Positions 7,729 to 13,906 are shown, counted from the stretch's first letter. The stretch: DNA of 64,000 bases from Roseiarcus sp963764955 (GCA_963764955.1 CAVXVE010000004.1:1-64000), one strand, 5' to 3'. The notes: generated from the sequence alone by a model not told the origin. Made by a program: numbers and translations.

Positions 7729-8289
7729 TTAGATGACGCTCGTTAGCCGTTTGGCTGGGGCCGCCTCATCATGCCATCGCCCCTTGTTCAGCCAAGTGGC
7801 CGGATGGGGAATGAACTGACGCTCTGCAGGCAGATTGCGCTTATATCGCTCAAGCCCCGCCATAATCTCTTCGTGTGTCGCGCTCTTGAGCGCTTTCGCA
7901 TAAGCCTTATCGACCTCTAGCTTGGCCACCTTCTTGGGGTAGGCGGCATAGAATTGAGCCGATTGTGTCAGCGTGACATTTTGAGAGTCTTCTTTCTTTC
8001 TTTCTGACTCTAAGAAGAAGAAAGAAGAAAACTCGCCATTTGTCCCCGTGACATGATCGTTGATTTTATTAGGGTTTTTCTGTCCCCGTGACATGTCCCC
8101 GTGACATAAATTCTGGTCACGGTGACGCGCCCTTTGATTTTGCTTACGTTTCCTGTTTTGTTCTCGCTCGGCCGCTTTATGCTCACGCAACTGGGTCAAC
8201 TCGGCAATCAGGGGAGCAACGGCCTCGGACACGGCAACGATTTGGGTATCGGATAATCCAGCCGCCCGCAGAACTTTTACGTCAATCAT
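7729..8289 (-). CDS. phage replication initiator (DnaT/O-like) with internal origin
   Basis: A 186-aa protein. The N-terminus (about residues 1-45) has a small helical domain, the middle is Lys/Arg-rich and disordered, and the C-terminus contains FYAAYPKKVAKLEVDKAYAK, then IPHPATWLNKGRWHDE, the module seen in many phage replication proteins. I start it at the ATG at 8289, preceded by GAGGG. The DNA coding for its disordered middle carries three copies of a 14-bp iteron, as in lambda O. The helicase gene follows it on the same strand. Confidence 0.65.
   Translation of the reverse strand: MIDVKVLRAAGLSDTQIVAVSEAVAPLIAELTQLREHKAAEREQNRKRKQNQRARHRDQNLCHGDMSRGQKNPNKINDHVTGTNGEFSSFFFLESERKKEDSQNVTLTQSAQFYAAYPKKVAKLEVDKAYAKALKSATHEEIMAGLERYKRNLPAERQFIPHPATWLNKGRWHDEAAPAKRLTSVI
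8041..8126. repeat. probable replication origin: three 14-bp iterons plus dyad
   Basis: TGTCCCCGTGACAT occurs exactly at 8041-8054, 8081-8094 and 8094-8107, and a GTCAC-G-GTGAC dyad follows at 8116-8126. Beside it (about 7985-8030) is a strongly strand-biased purine/pyrimidine tract. Iterons inside the initiator gene next to a skewed or AT-rich tract is the lambda O/ori arrangement, so I read this as the phage origin. Confidence 0.6.
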
Positions 8290-8561
8290 CGGCAAGCCCT
8301 CAAAATACGCTTGTGTTCCGCACCGAGGGATGGTACGGACGCGAGTTGGCCGCCATTGCTTGTGGCTGGTCGTCCCCGGCACCCTTCCCCTTGTGGTGCT
8401 GGTCCTTGAGTCTGGGTTTCGTCGGCAAACGAATCGGTAGAGCGCCTCGGCGAGTATCGCGCCGGGGCGTTTTGCTTGTCTAGCGGGAAGTGACGATTAG
8501 GTGACGGGCGATAGGGCGAACGTCCAAGCGTGCATGCTTTCATGAGCGCCCCCGCTTAGGC

Positions 8562-8576
8562 GGTCGAGCCTCGACC
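8562..8576. repeat. palindromic element copy E
   Basis: The core GGTCGAG-C-CTCGACC is a perfect 7-bp dyad; the outer arms are imperfect. On the - strand the left flank TTTGAATTTCC resembles the flank of the other copies (TTTGCRTTCYC). It is the most degenerate member of the family. Confidence 0.45.
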
Positions 8577-8677
8577 CCCGTGGAAATTCAAAGGCACAGG
8601 AGCTGAGGTTCGGAAAAAGTCGAACGTAAATAAGCACTTGGGTGCATTGGGGCGCCCTTCCGGGAGCGCTCCAACTC

Positions 8678-8700
8678 AGGGTCGCGCGCCGCGCGACCCT
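8678..8700. repeat. palindromic element copy B
   Basis: A perfect 23-bp palindrome: 11-bp arms (AGGGTCGCGCG and its complement) around one central base. Read on the - strand it is preceded by TTTGCATTCCC and followed by GAGTTGG, matching the flanks of the copy at 10,529. In that direction it would encode FPRVARRATLSWS. Confidence 0.7.
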
Positions 8701-8761
8701 CGGGAATGCAAATCTGCCTGCCTGACCGGGGGTTATGGTTTTGCGTTGTGGCGGTGCCAAG

Positions 8762-8788
8762 CTAGGAGTGCGCGGCGCGCACTCCTAG
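8762..8788. repeat. palindromic element copy C
   Basis: A perfect 27-bp palindrome with 13-bp arms (CTAGGAGTGCGCG and its complement) around one central base. The centre GCGCGGCGCGC is shared with other copies, while the outer arm bases differ and are compensated on both sides. On the - strand the left flank is a T/C-rich TCGTCTTTC and the right flank is CTTGGC. Confidence 0.7.
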
Positions 8789-8809
8789 GAAAGACGAATG
8801 CAGTGCTGC

Positions 8810-8838
8810 GACGGTAGCGCTTATCTGGTTCTGGGCCA
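8810..8838 (+). repeat. 29-bp copy of 5,894-5,922
   Basis: Identical over 29 bases to the interior of the 38-aa membrane peptide gene (encoding TVALIWFW). After the match the sequence diverges at once, so this is an isolated fragment. Confidence 0.8.
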
Positions 8839-8912
8839 ATTCGTGCGTACAAAGAGGAAGTAGCGGTAATCGAGCATACACGCAAAAAGGGAAAAAGCGG
8901 AAAGGCCCGTTC

Positions 8913-8946
8913 GCTATTGCCCTTCCCTGAATATGACGAGCCACGC
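8913..8946 (-). repeat. 34-bp inverted copy of 5,810-5,843
   Basis: The exact reverse complement of the end of the first membrane peptide gene and the spacer up to the next ATG. Together with the 29-bp fragment at 8,810 it shows that the 5.8-kb locus was partly duplicated here, with the first half inverted. Confidence 0.8.
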
Positions 8947-9005
8947 CGGACTCGAAATGCCGCCAGCTGGGTGACCAGGCCGTCACACGTGGCATTTGCG
9001 TTCCC

Positions 9006-9030
9006 CAAGAGCTCGAGACTCGAACTCTTG
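9006..9030. repeat. palindromic element copy D1
   Basis: A 25-bp palindrome: 12-bp arms (CAAGAGCTCGAG and CTCGAACTCTTG, one mismatch) around a single base. The left flank TTTGCGTTCCC is nearly identical to that of copy A. It is followed five bases later by an inverted companion, D2. Confidence 0.65.
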
Positions 9031-9033
9031 CAC

Positions 9034-9363
9034 TCAGGAGTTCGAGGCTCGAGCTCCTGCGGAGAACCGCCAATGCGGGGCATCAGGGTTCCGGCGTAGC
9101 CACTTTGGAATGGTCAGGTCCGCCGGAATCGGAAACTTGGCATGGTCGATCGCTTGCGGAACGGCCGGCATTGCGCGGCGGACGCGGTCCTGGTTCGGGC
9201 TATCTGTGACAACCACCAATCCCCTAGCTGTCACACTTAGCGCGCCCTTGACCTTCGTGCGTTCTAACCGTTTGCGGCATAGAGGGGAGCAGCACGTTGC
9301 ATCGGCGCGGACTCCTTCGGGAAGTTCGTTGGTGCAGCCCGGCGCGGTGCAGAAATGTTTCAT
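9034..9363 (-). CDS. small Cys-rich (zinc-binding) phage protein
   Basis: A 109-aa protein that begins MKHFCTAPGCTNELPEG and contains ATCCSPLCRKRLERTK; four or five cysteines in about 25 residues suggest a zinc-binding fold. The ATG at 9363 overlaps the end of the GcrA-like gene by four bases, so the two are probably co-translated. The C-terminal tail (FSAGARASNS) is read from palindromic element D2, so the original gene was likely altered or extended by that insertion. Confidence 0.55.
   Translation of the reverse strand: MKHFCTAPGCTNELPEGVRADATCCSPLCRKRLERTKVKGALSVTARGLVVVTDSPNQDRVRRAMPAVPQAIDHAKFPIPADLTIPKWLRRNPDAPHWRFSAGARASNS
9035..9059. repeat. palindromic element copy D2
   Basis: A 25-bp palindrome (arms CAGGAGTTCGAG and CTCGAGCTCCTG, one mismatch) facing D1. 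On the - strand it is preceded by CGGTTCTCCG, again like the family flank. It supplies the last residues (AGARASNS) of the zinc-binding protein gene. Confidence 0.65.
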
Positions 9364-9971
9364 CGCTGATACGCCATCCGGCAGTGCGCGGCGCAATAGG
9401 GGCGTCCCTCCAGGGCATGGCCGCCGCAGTAAAGCATCTGATAGCCCTCGCCCTCGACCGGCCACCGGCAGGTGTGGCTGGTCAGGTCGCCGATCAGGAT
9501 TGGAGTCGGCGGTGTGGCGTCAGGAATGATCGCTGGCGCTTTTGCTGCCGCAGGGCGGACGCGGACGACACGTTGAAGGGCCCGCCGCGCGATCGACGCG
9601 GCGTTCGGCTTCAACGGAATGACGCTGTTGGTGCTCAATTTGTCCATGCCTCGCCTGACGGTTGCCTCTCCAATATTGAAACATCGAGCTATTTCCGCCT
9701 GACTATACCCCAGCGGTGATTCCAGATACCCGGCCAATTCCCTGAGATTGTCGCCGTGGCTCCAGAATGATTCGTAACTCCTCAGAAACTTGGCCCCCAC
9801 CAGCCGAAGCCCCAGCCGAAACGCCTTTCCGAGAACCGCGTTCCGTGTTTTACCGGGAAAGTGCGCGGCAATCTGGGCAGATGTGGCTCCGGTTTTGATC
9901 AGCTCCCGTAATCGGTCAATATCCTCGAATGTCCAACCGTTATTACCGTGAGGTTTCGGGTTTTCCGGCAT
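9360..9971 (-). CDS. GcrA-family cell-cycle regulator, phage-borne
   Basis: A 203-aa protein. The N-terminus has GCRA-type features (W14, TSAQIAAHFPGKTRNAVLGK at about 31-50, then FRLGLRL). The C-terminus has CRWPVEGEG and YCGGHALEGRPYCAAHCRMAY, the conserved Cys/His pattern of GcrA. Between them sits an extra helix-turn-helix (YSQAEIARCFNIGEATVRRG, about 90-109) not usual in the family. Cellular GcrA binds sigma-70 RNA polymerase at methylated promoters in Alphaproteobacteria. A phage copy could redirect host or late-gene transcription, which is inference. Confidence 0.75.
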   Translation of the reverse strand: MPENPKPHGNNGWTFEDIDRLRELIKTGATSAQIAAHFPGKTRNAVLGKAFRLGLRLVGAKFLRSYESFWSHGDNLRELAGYLESPLGYSQAEIARCFNIGEATVRRGMDKLSTNSVIPLKPNAASIARRALQRVVRVRPAAAKAPAIIPDATPPTPILIGDLTSHTCRWPVEGEGYQMLYCGGHALEGRPYCAAHCRMAYQR

Positions 9972-10020
9972 CGCACTACCTCGTTTTTAATCGCGGGTAG
10001 TACGAAACCTATGCGATTCG

Positions 10021-10230
10021 CTATTTCATTTGGCTTTCTCTGAGCATGGCGGCCGGAACCGGCAACCCCCGAATAATCCGATTGATGGTGCGGGCGCCAA
10101 TACCCCGATGTGGTGTATCCCGTTGCTCCCAGTGATGAATCACCTGACGAGACACATCAAATCTTAGCGCGAACTTGGCTTGACTCTCGCCAAGGGCTTC
10201 GCGGATTTTCCTGAGTTTTTCGCCCTTCAT
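10021..10230 (-). CDS. XRE/Cro-CI-type repressor
   Basis: A 69-aa helix-turn-helix protein: KLRKIREALGESQAKFALRF followed by VSRQVIHHWEQ, the classic Cro/CI fold. The ATG at 10230 is preferred because the upstream in-frame codons cross the probable operator. It faces the + strand operon at 10305 across a 74-bp intergenic region with a perfect inverted repeat, the standard arrangement for a phage switch. Confidence 0.7.
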   Translation of the reverse strand: MKGEKLRKIREALGESQAKFALRFDVSRQVIHHWEQRDTPHRGIGARTINRIIRGLPVPAAMLRESQMK

Positions 10231-10239
10231 GCCAAGAGA

Positions 10240-10267
10240 CTTGACAGAGGTTCGCGGCCGTGTCAAG
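10240..10267. promoter_or_regulatory. operator: inverted repeat between divergent genes
   Basis: CTTGACA at 10240-10246 and its complement TGTCAAG at 10261-10267 form a perfect inverted repeat with centres 21 bp apart, two helical turns. Each half contains TTGACA in the orientation of one of the two divergent genes, so binding would block both -35 boxes. The likely ligand is the adjacent XRE protein. Confidence 0.6.
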
Positions 10268-10304
10268 AACCGCAACAGATTTTGCAGTGAAGGGAGACAA
10301 GACA

Positions 10305-11012
10305 ATGAAATTTCCCAGGACCATTGCGGCGGTGCAGAAGCGCGATCGCTGCATGTGGGAGATCGGTGATGCGCTACTCGCCGAATGCGGCAGGCCGTCG
10401 GTAGATGGTGTCAAGGATGGCAGCTGGGAGAAGCTAGAGCTGGCCGTCAACGCCATCGAGGCAGCTAAAGTCACCGATTATACAGTAAAGACACTCTCAA
10501 AAATCCGGAGCATAGCTTTTGCGTTCTCCAAGGACGCGCGGCGCGCGTCCTTGAGCTGGTCAGCACACGCGGATGCTGGCAGTCCAGAAATGCTTAGTGC
10601 CGTGGTCAGGGTCGTTGGACCAAAACCAACCCGTGATGTCGTGCGAACGGCACGCCAAGCCATCGAAATCCAGGAAGAGCGCAAGGAACAGCAGAAGCGT
10701 CGCGCCGATCCGGAATACAAGACACCGCCGCAACGCAAGACTGTAGCGCCGACACCAAAAGAGGCGACCGGCCTCGCCTTTCTCGCCGAGAGCTTGCGGC
10801 AATGCTCCGTAGTATCTCGCTGCAATCTCGACATGGGGCGGGTTGCCGAATGGCTAGAGAAAAACCTGCGCAAATTGGAACAGGTCGAAATCGACGAACT
10901 AGTCGAAGAATGTCTGGTGTTGGCCGATACGTCGCGTCGCGTCGCCGAAATCGCCCGCAAGCTCCAGACTAATCGCCGCGCACACTTGTCGGTTGTCGGC
11001 AAAGAGACGTGA
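10305..11012 (+). CDS. phage early protein containing an in-frame palindromic element
   Basis: A 235-aa soluble protein starting after a strong GAAGGGAGAC. The N-terminal half contains AVNAIEAAKVTDYTVKTLSK and SWSAHADAGSPEMLSAVV, a layout seen in phage early proteins of unknown function. The C-terminal third is helical. The palindrome at 10,529-10,553 lies in frame and encodes SKDARRASL. It is the first gene opposite the XRE repressor, so it is probably under its control. Confidence 0.6.
   Translation: MKFPRTIAAVQKRDRCMWEIGDALLAECGRPSVDGVKDGSWEKLELAVNAIEAAKVTDYTVKTLSKIRSIAFAFSKDARRASLSWSAHADAGSPEMLSAVVRVVGPKPTRDVVRTARQAIEIQEERKEQQKRRADPEYKTPPQRKTVAPTPKEATGLAFLAESLRQCSVVSRCNLDMGRVAEWLEKNLRKLEQVEIDELVEECLVLADTSRRVAEIARKLQTNRRAHLSVVGKET
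10529..10553. repeat. palindromic element copy A, inside a gene
   Basis: A perfect 25-bp palindrome: 12-bp arms (CAAGGACGCGCG and its complement) around one base. It interrupts no reading frame. The flanks (TTTTGCGTTCTC left, AGCTGGTC right) match those of copies B, C and D1. Confidence 0.7.
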
Positions 11013-11013
11013 C

Positions 11014-11514
11014 ATGGCAAAAATCGTTGAATTCAAGCGTCGGGAAAAACGATTGCGGGAAATTCAGATTGATGCGCTGTTTCAATGTCTTCCATCGCCA
11101 TCCCACGAAGTCATATCGCAGCGCATGAGCAAAGAGCTGAGTCAGCCATTTCCGCTTGAGCATGTCGGCCCACTGCTGAATCACTTGCGTAAAAACAAGG
11201 ATACCTTTGAATGGACGGTCGCTCACGCCAAACGCGGCCGCACCGATGGTGAGGATAGATTTTTTGCCGTCCTTACGGAAAAAGGGCGCGATCCGCAATT
11301 CGATCCAAATGCTCGCCATCAGCTAAAGCTCGGCGCAACATCAACAGTCGCCACCGTTGCGACGTCACTAAAAAATGAGGCTTCGGCATTACAAGCAGCA
11401 CAGCAATACGTGCCAGCGACATCGCGGCGCCGACTGGCATCCTTGCGTCGCCGCATGGAAAATGTTGCCGAAGAAATGGGCGATATGCTTGAGGAATGGC
11501 GCGAAGCCAAATAG
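11014..11514 (+). CDS. hypothetical phage protein, 166 aa
   Basis: Begins one base after the previous stop codon. Residues 1-25 are basic, and the segment SPSHEVISQRMSKEL followed by VGPLLNHLRKN resembles a small winged-helix or initiator-like domain. The C-terminus (RRRLASLRRRMENVAEEMGD) is a probable coiled coil. A rho-independent terminator follows 22 bp after the stop, so the early transcript opposite the repressor probably ends here. Confidence 0.55.
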   Translation: MAKIVEFKRREKRLREIQIDALFQCLPSPSHEVISQRMSKELSQPFPLEHVGPLLNHLRKNKDTFEWTVAHAKRGRTDGEDRFFAVLTEKGRDPQFDPNARHQLKLGATSTVATVATSLKNEASALQAAQQYVPATSRRRLASLRRRMENVAEEMGDMLEEWREAK

Positions 11515-11536
11515 TCCGTAGTCGGTAGTCACCTTG

Positions 11537-11563
11537 CCGGCGCGCCAATGCGCCGGTCTTTTT
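11537..11563 (+). terminator. rho-independent terminator
   Basis: CCGGCGC and GCGCCGG form a perfect 7-bp stem with a 6-base loop, followed at once by TCTTTTT. It lies between the gene ending at 11514 and the start at 11580 and is correctly oriented for the + strand. Confidence 0.75.
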
Positions 11564-11579
11564 CTCAGCGGAGCGAGCC

Positions 11580-11789
11580 GTGAAAATCAGGCGGCTACAT
11601 ATCGCCGACTACACCGCCGCCGAAATGCTGGCTTGCGCCGAGCGCGAGACAAAGCTTCGCAAGCGGGTCTATCCCAACCGGGTCGAGACCGGAAGAATGA
11701 GCAAGGAGCAAGCCGCACACGAGATCGCCTGCATGCAAGCCATCGCCGATTATTTTCGTCAACTCGCTGCAAAGGAGAGATTGCTATGA
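11580..11789 (+). CDS. hypothetical phage protein, 69 aa
   Basis: A 69-aa basic helical protein starting at a GTG preceded by GGAG at a suitable distance. It begins 16 bases after the terminator T-run, so it must be read by read-through or from a promoter overlapping the hairpin. It overlaps the next ATG by four bases. No family recognised. Confidence 0.5.
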   Translation: MKIRRLHIADYTAAEMLACAERETKLRKRVYPNRVETGRMSKEQAAHEIACMQAIADYFRQLAAKERLL

Positions 11790-12130
11790 CTAACCTAACC
11801 GCCGATCGTTATATCGACGAGAGCAACTCCAAGTCCCCGGACCCGCTTGCCGACCACGAAAAAAAGCTCAATGACCTCGTCTCCGGTGCTCATCTGCAGG
11901 CCATCGACCAGTGGCAGAAATTTCGCGCCGAAACCGACGGGGTCATGCAGACACTGCACGAACGCGAACAACAAATCTTGGAGCTGATCTCGAAGTTGAT
12001 CGCCGACGCCCGCGCCAGTGGTGCCGCGGTGGCGATATTCTCGGAAAACCTGCAGCGATTGCAGGACGAGTTTCGCGTCCAATTGCCGAAGGCGCCTAAC
12101 CTGAAACCGAACGGCAACGACAATGCCTGA
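11786..12130 (+). CDS. hypothetical coiled-coil phage protein
   Basis: A 114-aa acidic, helical protein with a strong AAAGGAGAG ribosome binding site. Residues 25-100 carry heptad spacing (QWQKFRAETDGVMQTLHERE, then QQILELISKLIADA), predicting a coiled coil. Unknown function; the block leads to the recombination genes. Confidence 0.55.
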   Translation: MTNLTADRYIDESNSKSPDPLADHEKKLNDLVSGAHLQAIDQWQKFRAETDGVMQTLHEREQQILELISKLIADARASGAAVAIFSENLQRLQDEFRVQLPKAPNLKPNGNDNA

Positions 12131-12135
12131 CGTCT

Positions 12136-12354
12136 ATGAGCGAGAACCCGACAATGACAACGACCGACGAGTACAGCCAAGGATATTCGGCCGCAATCCT
12201 TCGTCGCCCTCGCAACTCCAATCCGTATGCGAGGGGATGGTCGCGGAGCGCGGCGCTGGTGATGCCCGAGAGCCTCGCCGCATGTTGGGACGAGGGCTGG
12301 CAACACGGCACAATCGCGCTGGAGAAATTAGCAAAGATTATGCGTAACGAATGA
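12136..12354 (+). CDS. Rmf/CrpP-like small protein
   Basis: A 72-aa protein whose core, YSQGYSAAI then NPYARG and ACWDEGWQHG, follows the pattern of ribosome modulation factor-like proteins common in alphaproteobacterial phages. The first ATG at 12136 has a weak leader; an ATG at 12154 is an alternative. It overlaps the next gene by ATGA. Whether it binds ribosomes is unknown. Confidence 0.5.
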   Translation: MSENPTMTTTDEYSQGYSAAILRRPRNSNPYARGWSRSAALVMPESLAACWDEGWQHGTIALEKLAKIMRNE

Positions 12355-12461
12355 GCGAGCGAACCTACGACATCATTCAACTCATGCTGATCAGTGCCAC
12401 ATGCGCTGTCGTGCTGTGGATGGACTGCGACATGATCCTTTGGCTCTATCGAGGCAAATAA
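12351..12461 (+). CDS. small single-pass membrane protein, 36 aa
   Basis: A 36-residue peptide starting in an ATGA overlap and ending (TAA) directly against the next ATG. The centre (IIQLMLISATCAVVLWM) is a transmembrane helix, with a charged tail. Gene junctions on both sides support it being real. Confidence 0.5.
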   Translation: MSERTYDIIQLMLISATCAVVLWMDCDMILWLYRGK

Positions 12462-13259
12462 ATGCTTACCACTGAGCAGCTAGAGAAAAGGCGCGGCAAG
12501 TTAACCGCAAGCCGCATTGCGGTCCTGATGAACGGCGTCGCCGAAGACATCATGCAGCTCTACCTCGAAATGCTCGGCGAGGCATTGCCGGAAGATTTAT
12601 CGGACAATTGGCCGGTGCAGCTCGGCGGCGCGACCGAGCAATTGAATCTGGATTGGTTTGAGCGAAAGAACCGCGCGCCGGTGACGCGCCGCGGTGAAGT
12701 TTGCGTGCACGCCCTTTATCCTTGGGCGGCCGCGACACTTGATGGCTGGATTCAAGAAGGATTCCTTGGCTTTCCCATAGAAGCTAAACACGTCGGCGGC
12801 CGAGAACCATTTGAGGTAATAGCCGACCGATATGCCCCGCAAATTCATTGGCAAATGGAAGTAACCAATGCCCGCAAGTGCGCGCTCTCAGTCATCATGG
12901 GCGCCAACGAGCCGGTGGTGGAATTTATCGAGCGCGATGACGACTACATCGCCGAGATGGTCAAGCGCGGCAAACGCTTCATGACCTGCGTTGCCGCCAA
13001 GTTGCCGCCGGTGATATTGCCGCCGATCGCCGCGCCGGTGCCGCACGACAAGATGCGCGAAGTTGATATGTCGAGCGATCAATCATGGAAGAAAAACGCC
13101 GATGTATGGCTGCAGTGTTATGGCGCCGCGAAGTCCGCCAAAGACGCCGAGAAAATATTGAAAGAAAAAGTCGAGGATGATGTCCGCAAAGCATTCGGTT
13201 GCGGTATCCGCATAACCAGAGACAAGGCCGACAGACTCAGTCTGCGGGAGGACAAATGA
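12462..13259 (+). CDS. YqaJ-family viral recombinase/exonuclease
   Basis: A 265-aa nuclease of the YqaJ/lambda Exo class. Visible signature residues include the Glu of GGATEQ (about 57), the Asp of ATLDGW (about 92), and the Glu and Lys of IEAKHV (about 105 and 107), followed by QIHWQMEVTNARKCAL. It should resect double-stranded DNA ends, leaving single strands for the ERF annealing protein encoded 0.6 kb downstream. The last 16 codons are duplicated downstream at 13,599. Confidence 0.8.
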   Translation: MLTTEQLEKRRGKLTASRIAVLMNGVAEDIMQLYLEMLGEALPEDLSDNWPVQLGGATEQLNLDWFERKNRAPVTRRGEVCVHALYPWAAATLDGWIQEGFLGFPIEAKHVGGREPFEVIADRYAPQIHWQMEVTNARKCALSVIMGANEPVVEFIERDDDYIAEMVKRGKRFMTCVAAKLPPVILPPIAAPVPHDKMREVDMSSDQSWKKNADVWLQCYGAAKSAKDAEKILKEKVEDDVRKAFGCGIRITRDKADRLSLREDK

Positions 13260-13274
13260 ACCCGGATATGTTTG
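13214..13274 (+). repeat. direct repeat, copy 1 (end of yqaJ-like gene)
   Basis: About 61 bp nearly identical to 13,599-13,659 (two substitutions seen). It covers the last codons of the exonuclease gene, the overlapping stop/start and the first six codons of the next gene. Confidence 0.8.
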
Positions 13275-13495
13275 TTGTTATGAAGATAGCACTTGTGTTC
13301 TCTTTGCTTGGTAACATCGCCTTATTTGGAGTGATGTACACCAGGGGCAACGATATTCGTCGCTGTGAGCAGCACGCCGAGTTCATCGCCAACATGAAAA
13401 AGCAGAATTACAACGGCGTTTCAAGCGCTACTTCCTGTCAAGTGACTACGGCGTTTGTCTGGTGCACGCGCAATGATGCTTATCTTCCAAAGTAA
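13256..13495 (+). CDS. small membrane protein, 79 aa
   Basis: Starts in an ATGA overlap with the exonuclease. A transmembrane helix (KIALVFSLLGNIALFGVMY, residues 10-28) is followed by a hydrophilic domain with three cysteines (RRCEQH, SCQVT, WCTRN), which could form disulfides if periplasmic. Its first residues MNPDMFV recur in the gene at 13643 through a local duplication. Confidence 0.55.
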   Translation: MNPDMFVVMKIALVFSLLGNIALFGVMYTRGNDIRRCEQHAEFIANMKKQNYNGVSSATSCQVTTAFVWCTRNDAYLPK

Positions 13496-13520
13496 AAAAC
13501 TAAGCTAAGGGAGAGAGCAA

Positions 13521-13646
13521 ATGAAACTCGAACTTCGCGATAAAGACGGCAAATGGCTGCGCACGGCTCAATATCTCGAATGTATCGACGCCGAAAAGGT
13601 AACCAGAGACAAGGCCGACAAACTCAGTCTGCGGGAGGACAAATGA
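13521..13646 (+). CDS. 41-aa peptide fused to a duplicated exonuclease tail
   Basis: The first 25 residues (MKLELRDKDGKWLRTAQYLE...) are unique. The last 15, TRDKADKLSLREDK and the preceding Val, are a copy of the exonuclease C-terminus. A good AGGGAGAGAG precedes the ATG. The arrangement arose from a 61-bp duplication carrying a stop/start junction. Confidence 0.5.
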   Translation: MKLELRDKDGKWLRTAQYLECIDAEKVTRDKADKLSLREDK

Positions 13647-13659
13647 AACCGGATATGTT
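13599..13659 (+). repeat. direct repeat, copy 2
   Basis: Second copy of the 61-bp segment of 13,214-13,274, again placing a stop and the next start in an overlap. The distance between copies is 385 bp. Confidence 0.8.
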
Positions 13660-13906
13660 TGTTGACCCAGAGGGCTTTCAGAGATGGCTGAACTCTGAAA
13701 TCAAGCAGCATAATCGCGAACAATCCGTCAATCGCTCATTCAACAAACTCAAGCAGCGCAATCCCAAGGAATTTCATAATGCCTACGACGCCTTGATGGG
13801 GCTGAATCCAAAGAATCCGAAACACCGCAAGGCCGTCAAGAAAATATACGACGCCGACAATCCAGGAAAATCACTGCTACAATGGTGGAGGGGAAGCAGC
13901 AAATGA
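13643..13906 (+). CDS. hypothetical basic phage protein, 87 aa
   Basis: The start (MKPDMFV) is supplied by the duplicated segment, with ribosome binding site GGGAGGAC. The product is basic and helical (NREQSVNRSFNKLKQRNPKE), suggesting nucleic acid binding. It overlaps the ERF start by four bases, linking it to the recombination genes. No known family. Confidence 0.5.
   Translation: MKPDMFVDPEGFQRWLNSEIKQHNREQSVNRSFNKLKQRNPKEFHNAYDALMGLNPKNPKHRKAVKKIYDADNPGKSLLQWWRGSSK

Larger units (their letters stand above)
8290..9033. other. non-coding, repeat-laden 744-bp region
   Basis: No convincing gene is present. The open frames seen here are translations of palindromes. The stretch holds at least four members of a palindromic element family and scrambled pieces of the two membrane peptide genes at 5.8 kb. 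It separates the replication initiator from the zinc-binding/GcrA pair, so a promoter for the - strand replication genes probably also lies within it, near 8,300-8,500. Confidence 0.55.

Noticed and set aside
8041..8107. CRISPR-like array from the three 14-bp repeats
   Set aside because: The repeats are too short, two of them overlap by one base, and no cas genes are present; they fit origin iterons.
8497..9083. Open frames on both strands in the palindrome region
   Set aside because: They consist of translated palindromes and repeat fragments, with no ribosome binding sites or gene-like overlaps.
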